10,647 bases of DNA from Chloroflexota bacterium (lineage in GTDB: Bacteria > Chloroflexota > Limnocylindria > Limnocylindrales > CSP1-4), in NCBI GenBank assembly GCA_021785115.1, contig JAJYGO010000320.1:1-10647 (forward strand), written 5' to 3'. The translations under genes and the position numbers were made by a program. The notes under the pieces were generated by a model. The model made no database searches, was not told the DNA's origin, and saw only the letters and a list, made by a program, of their open reading frames with translations. This document shows, one piece after another, positions 1 through 5,730 of this stretch; the first letter of the stretch is position 1, and every line of letters begins with the position of its first letter.

Positions 1-239
1 GTCCCGCTGACCGACACCGCGCAGCCCGACGTCAGCCGGAGGACGTCGTCCTGGTAGTTCGCGAGCGACGCGGGCGCAACGACCTGCAGCGGGTCGAAGC
101 ACGATCCGTCGTGCACGTGGACGAACGACAGGCCCGCCTTCGAGTCGCGGCGTGTCCGGACCCAGCCCTCGATCGTCGCGTGGGCGCCGACTGGGACCCG
201 ACCCGCAAGGATGTCGACGATCCGGTCTGCGTGCGGCAT
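1..239 (-). CDS. asnS: Asparaginyl-tRNA synthetase, N-terminal part (partial)
   Basis: This cytoplasmic enzyme charges tRNA-Asn with asparagine using ATP. Only the first 79 codons lie in the window; the gene runs off the left edge. The visible part is the N-terminal OB-fold anticodon-binding domain. Its motifs [15 protein letters not shown] (about residues 26-40), DGSCFDPLQ (46-54) and DVLRLTSGC (66-74) match bacterial AsnS closely and separate it from AspRS and LysRS. The start is the ATG at 239-237, preceded by a good Shine-Dalgarno GAGGGAG (plus-strand 244-250) four bases upstream. The next recognisable gene is divergent, so asnS is the first gene of its transcript here. It is a core gene with no visible link to the catabolic cluster. 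The catalytic domain is not visible, so intactness cannot be judged. Confidence 0.93.
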   Translation of the reverse strand, partial: MPHADRIVDILAGRVPVGAHATIEGWVRTRRDSKAGLSFVHVHDGSCFDPLQVVAPASLANYQDDVLRLTSGCAVSVSG

Positions 240-399
240 GGCGCTCCCTCGTTTCGCGGCGGCGCCGGGCTCCTTTCGCCGACCCTGCGGTCCGCCCGCG
301 CTCCGCTGACGCTACCAGCCGACGAGGGGCCGGGCGTGGTCGGCGGGGACGTAGTAGGGTCAGAGGCATCGCTAGCAAGGGGACGACATCGCCGACGAG
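240..399. other. Divergent intergenic region between asnS and small ORF
   Basis: This non-coding stretch of about 160 bases should hold the promoter of asnS (leftward) and probably that of the small rightward gene. I see no convincing -35/-10 pair in either direction. An inverted repeat GCCGAC (318-323) / GTCGGC (339-344), separated by 15 bases, could be an operator or chance in such GC-rich DNA. A good Shine-Dalgarno AAGGGG lies at 377-382 for the rightward gene. Confidence 0.4.
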
Positions 400-681
400 T
401 TGAGCCTCGCATGGGTGGATTTCTTCGGTCTGCTCCCGGATGGGTGGACCGTCACGCATCCCATGCGACGCCAGGACGCCCAGGGCTGGACGATGCTGGC
501 GGTGCGGAAGCCGCGCCAGCGGGGGGACGCCATCGTCAGGGTCGAGGCCAGCGGCACCGATCCTGCCGCCGCTGTGCGCGCGCTCGTACAGGAGTTCCGC
601 GACCAGGGGTATGCCCGGCCCCACCGGGTGACACGCGGGAACATCACGCGGCGCGCGGGGAATCGTCCTTCCGGCGTCTGA
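400..681 (+). CDS. Small hypothetical protein, about 93 residues
   Basis: I do not recognise a family. The product is small and soluble-looking, with no signal peptide or membrane segment. It has an aromatic N-terminal patch (WVDFFGLLPDGW), a basic middle (RKPRQR), and a predicted alpha-helical stretch AAAVRALVQEF at about residues 57-67. Third codon positions are strongly G/C, as in the real genes nearby, which supports coding. The start is uncertain. TTG at 400 is the first conventional start, but it sits 17 bases after the best Shine-Dalgarno AAGGGG (377-382). An in-frame ATC at 388 lies at ideal spacing (5 bases), and the frame is open only from the TAG at 373. It is transcribed away from asnS and ends just before transposase debris, so its C-terminus may have been altered by the insertion. 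A chance ORF remains possible. Confidence 0.45.
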   Translation: MSLAWVDFFGLLPDGWTVTHPMRRQDAQGWTMLAVRKPRQRGDAIVRVEASGTDPAAAVRALVQEFRDQGYARPHRVTRGNITRRAGNRPSGV

Positions 682-741
682 CAGGTTCGCGGCACGCGCG
701 CGTCCGGCGGAACGCGTCAGGTCCGGCGGGTGTCGACGTCG
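682..741. other. Short spacer with 9-bp direct repeat before transposase remnant
   Basis: No gene is seen here. The 9-bp sequence GTCCGGCGG occurs twice, at 702-710 and 721-729. In DNA this GC-rich it may be chance. Its place at the broken left side of the transposase remnant is the only reason to note it. Confidence 0.25.
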
Positions 742-1103
742 GTCCACGACAGGGATGCCCTCTTCGCCAGCTCCTTCGATCAGGTGTTCCGCTCGGGACG
801 CCGGCGGGTGATCAAGACCCCGATCCGGGCGCCGAGAGCGAACGCGAGCTGCGCACGCCCGATCGGATCCCTCCGTCGCGAGTGCTTGGACTGGATCCTC
901 ATCGTGCACCCCGTCGCCAGCTCGAAGGTGTCGTGCGCGCGCACGTCTGCCACAACAACGCGCACCGACCGCATCTCAGCCTCGGACTCCACGCTCCGGA
1001 GAACCCCCCGACTCCGCTCCCCCGTGCCCGGGCGTCACCACGCCCCGTCGAGCGACGGGGCCGGCTCGGTGGGCTGCTCCACGAGTACGACCTCGCGGCC
1101 TGA
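742..1103 (+). pseudogene. IS481-like (rve-type DDE) transposase, 5'-truncated and frameshifted
   Basis: This is the C-terminal half of an integrase-core transposase. In frame 1 the run HDRDALFASSFDQVF carries the second catalytic Asp. It is followed by VIKTPIRAPRANA and SLRRECLDWILI; the catalytic Glu is the GAG at 880. Around 901-911 the reading frame changes: homology continues in frame 3 as RRQLEGVVRAHVCHNNAHRPH, LSLGLHAPE and the terminal RRGRLGGLLHEYDLAA before TGA at 1101-1103. The phase change equals a one-base deletion (or two-base insertion). The N-terminal helix-turn-helix and the first catalytic Asp are absent upstream, so the gene is broken twice and cannot be active. It lies between housekeeping asnS and the catabolic cluster. 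Family assignment rests on motif memory; an IS3-like rve element is the alternative. Confidence 0.85.
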
Positions 1104-1105
1104 TG

Positions 1106-1126
1106 ATCGGGTTTCGGCACCCCACA
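1106..1126. repeat. Possible right terminal inverted repeat of the IS remnant
   Basis: Immediately after the transposase stop, the minus strand reads TGTGGGGTGCCGAAACCC inward from 1126. It begins with TGT and sits a few bases beyond the transposase stop, as expected for the end of an IS481-type element. No matching left end is found to the left of the remnant, which agrees with loss of the element's 5' half. The assignment is inferred from position and the TGT start. Confidence 0.35.
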
Positions 1127-1193
1127 AGCCCCCGGCCGGCCACGCCGGCTCGCCGTCGCCGAGCCCGGGATGTGAGTGCGGACCGCGTGGTGA
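1127..1193 (-). terminator. GC-rich inverted repeats after the SDR gene, possible transcript end
   Basis: Downstream of the last cluster gene, two compact inverted repeats follow each other: GGCTCG (1147-1152) with CGAGCC (1160-1165), and GCCGGC (1135-1140) with GCCGGC (1144-1149). They could fold in the minus-strand transcript 28 or more bases past the SDR stop. Neither is followed by a T-run, so this is at best a weak or factor-dependent terminator. The two stems overlap and exclude each other. Confidence 0.3.
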
Positions 1194-1961
1194 TCACGGC
1201 AGCGACCGGATCATGCCCCCGTCGACCGCCATGATCACCCCGTTGACGTACGACGCCGCCGGGGACAGCAGGAACGCCGCGACCCGCCCGACTTCGTCGG
1301 GGTTCCCGTACCGTCCGAGAGGAATGCGAGCCTCTGCCTGTCGACGGACCTCGTCGATACTGATCGCGGCGGCGCGCGCGCGGAGCTCGTCCAGCGATGC
1401 GACACGGTCGGTCGCGATGCGTCCGGGGGCGATCCCGTTGATCCGGATCGGGGTGATCTCCCCGACCAGCGTCTTTACGAGTCCGACGAGCCCGGGGCGA
1501 AGTACGTTCGACGTCACCAGCCCGGGGATGGGCTCGCGCACCGAACTGGAGAGGACGAGCAGGATCGCCGGGTCGTGACCGACGCGCAGGACGGGCAGGA
1601 CCGCGCTCAGCAGACGAGTCGTGGACAGCAGTGTGTCGTTGACAGCGGCATGCCACTGCGCCTCACTCACCGCGTCGAATGTGCCCGAGGGCGGGCCGCC
1701 CGAGTTGATCACGATCAGGTCGAGTCCACCCAGGGCGCTGACGGCACGCTCGACGGCATCCGCGGGACCGTCGGCCGTGCTCAGGTCTGCGGCGACGGCG
1801 ATGCCACCGATCTGTTCCGATTGCGCCTGCAAGCGCGCCATGTCCCGTGCCACGGCGGCGACTCGGACGCCCTCGGCGGCGAGGGCGCGCGCGATCGCGG
1901 CTCCGATCCCGCGGCTCGCCCCACCCACGAGCGCGCGCGAACCGCCGAGTCCTAGGTCCAT
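1194..1961 (-). CDS. SDR-like protein with degenerate catalytic motif
   Basis: This 255-residue Rossmann-fold protein has the normal length of a classical short-chain dehydrogenase/reductase. The cofactor loop is GGASRGIG (13-20, normally TGxxxGIG), the NNAG motif is INSGG (85-89), and the C-terminal half has IAPGRIATDRV and a family-typical VDGG end. The catalytic Tyr-x3-Lys is missing: the aligned segment after SSSVREPIPG reads TSNVLR, giving Ser151 and Arg155. This resembles the FabG-like SDR subgroup known to lack a perfect cofactor motif and tetrad (CDD BKR_like_SDR_like), so it is probably a natural subfamily and not a broken gene. The substrate is unknown; a hydroxyacyl or sugar-acid intermediate is a guess from context. 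The ATG overlaps the end of the upstream lyase gene by 10 bases, indicating translational coupling. It is the last gene of the cluster. Confidence 0.88.
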   Translation of the reverse strand: MDLGLGGSRALVGGASRGIGAAIARALAAEGVRVAAVARDMARLQAQSEQIGGIAVAADLSTADGPADAVERAVSALGGLDLIVINSGGPPSGTFDAVSEAQWHAAVNDTLLSTTRLLSAVLPVLRVGHDPAILLVLSSSVREPIPGLVTSNVLRPGLVGLVKTLVGEITPIRINGIAPGRIATDRVASLDELRARAAAISIDEVRRQAEARIPLGRYGNPDEVGRVAAFLLSPAASYVNGVIMAVDGGMIRSLP

Positions 1962-2878
1962 GGCTGGAATGGTCCTGGATCGGGCGCGATGCCGACTCGC
2001 TCGAGGACGTCGTCGAGCTCGGCCGCGGTGACTGCGTCGATGACCGGCGAGAGTCCCCGAGTGCGGGAGGACGCAAGCACCCCCCGGCGCCTCAGCACCT
2101 CCTTGCGGATGGCGAGGCCGACGACGGGCTGCGATTCGAACTGGATGAGCGGCAGGTATCGGTCGAAGCACCGCGCCGCGCCCGCCAGGTCCCCGGTCTC
2201 CACGGACACGCGGAGCTGGCGCAGGATCTCGGGGAAGGCGAAGCCCGTCATCGTGCCGCAGGCACCCCGGCGCAGCTCGTACAGGGCCGAGACGCCGCCC
2301 AGGCCGCCGAACACGGCGAGGTCCGGACGTGCCGCGAGGAGGCGGCCGATCTTGGGAGGCGTCGGAGGATCCTCGAGCTTGACCACGCCGGCGCCGCTCG
2401 CGTCGACGCAGGCGAGCAGCGTCGAGGTCGGGATGACCACCCCGGTGGCGGCTGGCTCGTCCTGGATGATGAGCGGCAGGCCGGCACGCGCGGCCTCGGC
2501 GTAGAACGCGGGCAGCAGGTCGATGTTGCGCAGCAGCGGTGGCGAGGCCACCATCGCCGCCGCGGCGCCGAGTTCGCGCGCCTGCCCGATGAGCGTCCGC
2601 ACGCTCGCCGGGCTCGCACCCGAGCACCCGACCGCGACGGGGACGCGACCGTGCGCGACGTCCAGCACCGTCCGCAGGGCGCTCGCGCGTTCGTCGGCCG
2701 CGAGCGCGGCTGGCTCGCCCATGACACCCGTGGCCGTGAGGCCGTCCACGCCCCAGTCGATCGCAGCATCGACGAGATGGCCCAGGCTCGTCGTGTCGAG
2801 TGAACCATCCTCGGCGAAGGGCGTGGGCAGGATGTACCACGTGCCGCGCAGGCCACCGTGATCCGCGACGCTGCTCAC
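1952..2878 (-). CDS. DHDPS/KDG-aldolase family lyase or dehydratase
   Basis: This is a class I, Schiff-base (alpha/beta)8-barrel enzyme of 308 residues, the usual family size. It has GVMGE at 51-55 in place of GTTGE, and the Schiff-base lysine is Lys167 in [12 protein letters not shown]. The position of the DapA catalytic Tyr is occupied within IIQDEP (137-142), so no Tyr is present and synthesis of tetrahydrodipicolinate is unlikely. The pattern resembles family members that dehydrate or deaminate 2-keto acids, such as L-2-keto-3-deoxyarabonate dehydratase or pyrroline-4-hydroxy-2-carboxylate deaminase. Both of those make alpha-ketoglutarate semialdehyde, the substrate expected for the dehydrogenase encoded at 3402-4829. 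The start is GTG at 2878-2876, chosen because Shine-Dalgarno GGAGAG is 5 bases upstream and the GTG overlaps (GTGA) the stop of the P5CDH stump. Family certain; reaction inferred. Confidence 0.9.
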   Translation of the reverse strand: MSSVADHGGLRGTWYILPTPFAEDGSLDTTSLGHLVDAAIDWGVDGLTATGVMGEPAALAADERASALRTVLDVAHGRVPVAVGCSGASPASVRTLIGQARELGAAAAMVASPPLLRNIDLLPAFYAEAARAGLPLIIQDEPAATGVVIPTSTLLACVDASGAGVVKLEDPPTPPKIGRLLAARPDLAVFGGLGGVSALYELRRGACGTMTGFAFPEILRQLRVSVETGDLAGAARCFDRYLPLIQFESQPVVGLAIRKEVLRRRGVLASSRTRGLSPVIDAVTAAELDDVLERVGIAPDPGPFQPWT

Positions 2879-3063
2879 AGGCGCTCTCCAATCGCCTGTC
2901 CCTGCAGGAAGAAGAGCAGGTACTCCGGGCCCCCAGCCTTCGTGTCTGTGCCGCTCATGTTGAAGCCGCCGAACGGGCGCACGCGCATCAGGGCGCCGGT
3001 CGACTTGCGGTTGACGTAGAGGTTGTCTCCATGGGATCCGTCTCGGGCATGGGCGACGTGTCC
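2875..3063 (-). pseudogene. C-terminal stump of delta-1-pyrroline-5-carboxylate dehydrogenase
   Basis: About 62 codons match the very end of P5CDH (RocA / PutA C-terminal dehydrogenase domain), which oxidises glutamate semialdehyde to glutamate. Diagnostic motifs are [37 protein letters not shown] and the terminal ERL before TGA. The family is usually above 500 residues, and the catalytic Cys, Glu and NAD-binding parts are absent here. Upstream of [11 protein letters not shown] the same frame has at most faint resemblance, to about 3120, before becoming unrelated. The TGA overlaps the GTG start of the DHDPS-family gene by the GTGA motif, so the intact gene was once the coupled upstream partner. 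It has no evident start codon or ribosome binding site of its own. I read it as a deletion remnant; that the peptide is still translated as a leader is possible but less likely. Confidence 0.85.
2884..2889 (-). promoter_or_regulatory. Ribosome binding site fixing the GTG start of the DHDPS-family gene
   Basis: GGAGAG on the minus strand lies 5 bases before GTG 2878-2876. It sits inside the last codons of the P5CDH stump, so this start is probably re-initiation at a GTGA overlap. It rules out longer upstream readings of the same open frame. Confidence 0.75.
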
Positions 3064-3401
3064 ATCGCGGCCCTCCGATATCGTCACCCGCCGATCGGCG
3101 GCCGCCAGCGATTCGGCGAGCAGAATTGACAAGCGAACGGCGCGCGTCCTCCTCGCGCCCAGATGCATCTGCAGCCGCCGCGGACGAGGCCGAACAACGC
3201 GCCACCGAGGCCGAGCGTGACGCGGCCGACCCACGCATATCGGGCGATGCTCCAGCGGCGGACGGAGTTTGTAGTCCGACCGCCGATGAGTTCTGCGACG
3301 ATGGTCGACGAACGTGGCTGCGCCGTCGCCAGGGAGGCAATCGCGCACGCGCACGCCATCTCCTGCGGCATGCTCGGTGCAGCGGCAGATGCGTGCCACT
3401 G
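3064..3401. other. Gap of about 340 bases without a recognisable gene
   Basis: This lies between the semialdehyde dehydrogenase stop and the P5CDH stump. A minus-strand open frame of 95 codons (3371-3084) with G/C-rich third positions exists and has a hydrophobic glycine-rich stretch ([13 protein letters not shown]), but I recognise no family and other frames are also open. The GGAGG of CGAGGAGGACG at about 3142-3152 is not placed before a credible start. The simplest reading is scrambled remains of the deleted P5CDH gene or a neighbour. No terminator with a T-run is visible. Confidence 0.4.
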
Positions 3402-4829
3402 TCACCAGCCCAGGTACACGGTCTTGCTTGTGCTGAAGAACTCCGTCGCGACGTAGCCCTGCTCGCGGAAGGTGTTCGTGCTCGAGTCCTTCACGCCGCC
3501 GAAGGGGACCGACAGATCGAGGCCGGTGGTCGGCCGGTTGACCTTTACAACGCCGGCTTGCACCCGCTCGGCAAATCTGGCGGCCTGCTTGAGATCATTC
3601 GTCACGATACCTGCGGACAGTCCATAGGCCGTGTCGTTGGCGAGCTCGAGCGCGTGGTCGGGATCGCGCGCCTGCAGGACGGCGATCACCGGACCGAACA
3701 CCTCCTCGCGCCACAATGCTTGCTCGCGCTGCACCCCATCGACGACCGTGGGTTCGAAGAACAGTCCGTCGATCGGGCGACCGCCAGTGACCGCCCGCGC
3801 ACCATCGCGACCCGCCTGCTCGACTGCCGTGCGGTCACGCGCCAGCTGGTCCTCGCTGACTGCGGGTCCCATCAGCACACCCGTGGTCCGACCGTCTCCC
3901 GGCTGGTAGCGTGCCGCCTGGGCCACGAGCGCGTCAACCAGGCGCCCGTAGATGCCCGGCGTGCAGATGACACGGCTCGTCGCCGTGCAGGCTTGCCCCG
4001 TGAGTCCGAACCCGCCGATGGCCGCGATCGAGGCGGCGACTGCCGGGTCGGCATCGTCGAGCACGACGAGCGGGTTCTTGCCGCCCATCTCGAGCTGCAC
4101 GCGGGCGCGTCGCTCGGAGGCGATGCCGTGAATATGCACGCCGACCGCGGTGGACCCCGTGAAACTGATGCCGGCCACGCGCCCGTCGCTGGTCAGCGCG
4201 TCGCCGACCGCAGCGCCGCCATACACGAGGTTGAAGATCGGAGCGGGCAGCCCGGCGTCATGCAGGGCTGTGACGAAATGGCGCGCCGTCAGCGGCGTGA
4301 GCGAGGCTGGCTTGAAGACGACGGCGTTGCCCGCAACCAGGGCCGGCGCGATCTTCCAGGCGGGGATGGCGATGGGGAAGTTCCAGGGCGTGATGCAGGC
4401 CACGACCCCGAGGGGCTCACGACGCGTGTAGAGCAGCGTGTCGGGCGTGACCGACGGGACGACCTGGCCGAACAGTCGCCACCCCTCGCCCCCGAAGTAG
4501 GCGAGGACATCGATCGCCCGCGACACCTCGCCCCGCGCCTCCGCGACGGTCTTGCCCTCCTCGCGGCACAGGTCGAGGGCGACCGCCTCCGCGCGCTCGG
4601 TGAGGAGCTGGCTCGCCCGCCGCAGGATCGCGCCGCGTGCCGGAGCGGTCAGCGCGGCCCACCCCGGCTGCGCAAGCGCGGCGGCGCACAGCGCGGCGTC
4701 CACCTGCTCGGGTCCCCCCTCGGCGCGACGGGAGACCGCATCGGCAGGATCGGCGGGGTTCATCCGGAGGACCGACGGCTGCCCGAGCGCCTCTCCGCCG
4801 ATCAGGTGCGTGCAGTCGATGGCCGTCAT
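3402..4829 (-). CDS. Aldehyde dehydrogenase, alpha-ketoglutarate-semialdehyde dehydrogenase-like
   Basis: This NAD(P)-dependent ALDH superfamily enzyme of 475 residues is full length and cytoplasmic. The key residues are present: Asn150 in TPWNFP, Lys173 in VFKPAS, the glycine loop FTGSTAVG (223-230), the general base Glu247 in LEMGGKN and the nucleophile Cys281 in GQACTATSR. The C-terminal segment [16 protein letters not shown] followed by REQG and an EFF...KTVYL end is typical of alpha-ketoglutarate semialdehyde (2,5-dioxovalerate) dehydrogenases, so oxidation of that semialdehyde to 2-oxoglutarate is the best guess. The DHDPS-family gene downstream fits as the enzyme that forms it. The start is ATG 4829-4827 with a strong GAGGAGG eight bases upstream. 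It lies 99 bases after the hydratase gene, the largest intact gap in the upstream part of the cluster. Another semialdehyde, such as succinic or a hydroxymuconic one, cannot be excluded. Confidence 0.92.
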   Translation of the reverse strand: MTAIDCTHLIGGEALGQPSVLRMNPADPADAVSRRAEGGPEQVDAALCAAALAQPGWAALTAPARGAILRRASQLLTERAEAVALDLCREEGKTVAEARGEVSRAIDVLAYFGGEGWRLFGQVVPSVTPDTLLYTRREPLGVVACITPWNFPIAIPAWKIAPALVAGNAVVFKPASLTPLTARHFVTALHDAGLPAPIFNLVYGGAAVGDALTSDGRVAGISFTGSTAVGVHIHGIASERRARVQLEMGGKNPLVVLDDADPAVAASIAAIGGFGLTGQACTATSRVICTPGIYGRLVDALVAQAARYQPGDGRTTGVLMGPAVSEDQLARDRTAVEQAGRDGARAVTGGRPIDGLFFEPTVVDGVQREQALWREEVFGPVIAVLQARDPDHALELANDTAYGLSAGIVTNDLKQAARFAERVQAGVVKVNRPTTGLDLSVPFGGVKDSSTNTFREQGYVATEFFSTSKTVYLGW

Positions 4830-4837
4830 GACGTGTG

Positions 4838-4844
4838 CCTCCTC
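4838..4844 (-). promoter_or_regulatory. Strong ribosome binding site of the aldehyde dehydrogenase gene
   Basis: GAGGAGG on the minus strand lies 8 bases before ATG 4829-4827. It is the best Shine-Dalgarno in the window and sits after the largest gap between intact genes of the upstream part of the cluster, suggesting independent strong initiation here. Confidence 0.7.
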
Positions 4845-4897
4845 GATCGTGCGGGCGCCCCTTCTGGAGAGCCCTCGAAGAACATCAATCGCCAGGG

Positions 4898-4915
4898 GTC
4901 CGCCCAGAGGCGGAC
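4898..4915 (-). terminator. Perfect 7-bp hairpin between hydratase and aldehyde dehydrogenase genes
   Basis: GTCCGCC (4898-4904), the 4-base loop CAGA (4905-4908) and GGCGGAC (4909-4915) form a compact GC-rich hairpin 13 bases past the hydratase stop. No T-run follows on the minus strand, so it is not a classic intrinsic terminator. It could cause partial termination, be a processing or stability element, or separate two transcription units. The rest of the 99-base gap (4830-4928) shows only the ribosome binding site. Confidence 0.45.
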
Positions 4916-4928
4916 GCCTGCGGCGTGC

Positions 4929-5705
4929 TCAGCTGCCCTGCCAGATGGGGGCGCGTTTCTCCCGGAATGCGAGCGGTCCCTCGACGGCATCCTGCGAGCC
5001 GAGCGCGCGCATCACCGCCATCGACCGATGCTGGATGGCCTCCGCCAGCGTGAGATGGCTCGTCTCCGCGGCAAGCTGCTTGATCGCGCGCAGCGAGAGC
5101 GGCGCGCACGCGAGCACCCGGGCGACGAGCCGTGCCACGGCGTCGTCGAGCTCGCTCCGGGGCACGACCTCGTTTACCAGCCCGAGACCATGGGCCTCCT
5201 GCGCGGTCATCCGGCGCCCGGTCAGCAGGAGCTCCATCGCGATCGCCTGCGGCAGGCGCCGTGTGAGCTGCAGAACACCCCCGCCGAGCGGCAGGTACCC
5301 GACGGTGGCCTCGGGCAGCCCGAGTTGGGCCTCGTCGCACGCGATCACGAGGTCGCAGCCCAGCACGAGCTCGAACCCGCCACCCAGGGCGTAGCCGTTC
5401 ACGCGAGCAATGATCGGCACCGAGATGTCCGTGGCCGCACCCAGACCCCCGAAGCCGCCGGGGTGCTGATAGGCAAAGTACTCGAGGCCCGAGCGCTGTT
5501 CGGAGCGCAGGTCCGCTCCCGCGCAGAAGGCGCGATCGCCCGCCCCCGTCAGGACGACCACGCGCACGTCGGGGTCGGCATCGAGGCGGCGCAGCGTCGA
5601 GGACAGCTCCTCCTCGGCGGTGACGTCGAGGGCATTGCGCACCGAGGGCCGATCGATCGTGACCCGGGCCACATGATCGGTGATGCTCCACTCGATGCCG
5701 TTCAT
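4929..5705 (-). CDS. Enoyl-CoA hydratase/isomerase family protein
   Basis: This crotonase-fold protein of 258 residues is full length. The oxyanion-hole motifs are FCAGADL (60-66) and GYALGGGFEL (104-113). Both catalytic glutamates of true hydratases are present, Glu112 in GGGFEL and Glu132 in LPEATVGYLP, so syn-hydration of a 2-enoyl-CoA (or the reverse dehydration, as in carnitinyl-CoA dehydratase) is more likely than a non-hydratase crotonase role. The C-terminal trimerisation segment with SLRAIK and FREKRAPIWQG is normal. The start is ATG 5705-5703, 25 bases after the CoA-transferase stop, with a G-run before it. Next to a CaiB/BaiF CoA-transferase, it probably acts on the CoA thioester formed by that enzyme. 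The acyl chain is unknown. Confidence 0.93.
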   Translation of the reverse strand: MNGIEWSITDHVARVTIDRPSVRNALDVTAEEELSSTLRRLDADPDVRVVVLTGAGDRAFCAGADLRSEQRSGLEYFAYQHPGGFGGLGAATDISVPIIARVNGYALGGGFELVLGCDLVIACDEAQLGLPEATVGYLPLGGGVLQLTRRLPQAIAMELLLTGRRMTAQEAHGLGLVNEVVPRSELDDAVARLVARVLACAPLSLRAIKQLAAETSHLTLAEAIQHRSMAVMRALGSQDAVEGPLAFREKRAPIWQGS

Positions 5706-5730
5706 GGCCGGCCCCCCGCCGGCGACCCCG

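Noticed and set aside
111..741. Rightward frame 3 upstream of the transposase end, making a 330-codon ORF
   Set aside because: Only the last 65 or so codons resemble a transposase. The upstream part is antisense to asnS and shows no domain.
1962..2891. N-terminal extension of the SDR frame to 565 codons (possible fusion)
   Set aside because: The extension is out of frame over the clear DHDPS-family gene and has no domain. The ATG at 1961 is followed at once by the typical SDR first strand.
2879..3340. N-terminal extension of the DHDPS-family protein to 462 codons
   Set aside because: The extra residues are low-complexity and overlap the P5CDH stump in another frame. GTG 2878 has a good ribosome site and gives the family's usual length.
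3402..3520. Idea that the dehydrogenase is itself the missing body of the P5CDH
   Set aside because: The dehydrogenase has its own complete C-terminus (REQG, EFF, KTVYLGW) and a different subfamily signature. The stump is a second, separate C-terminus.
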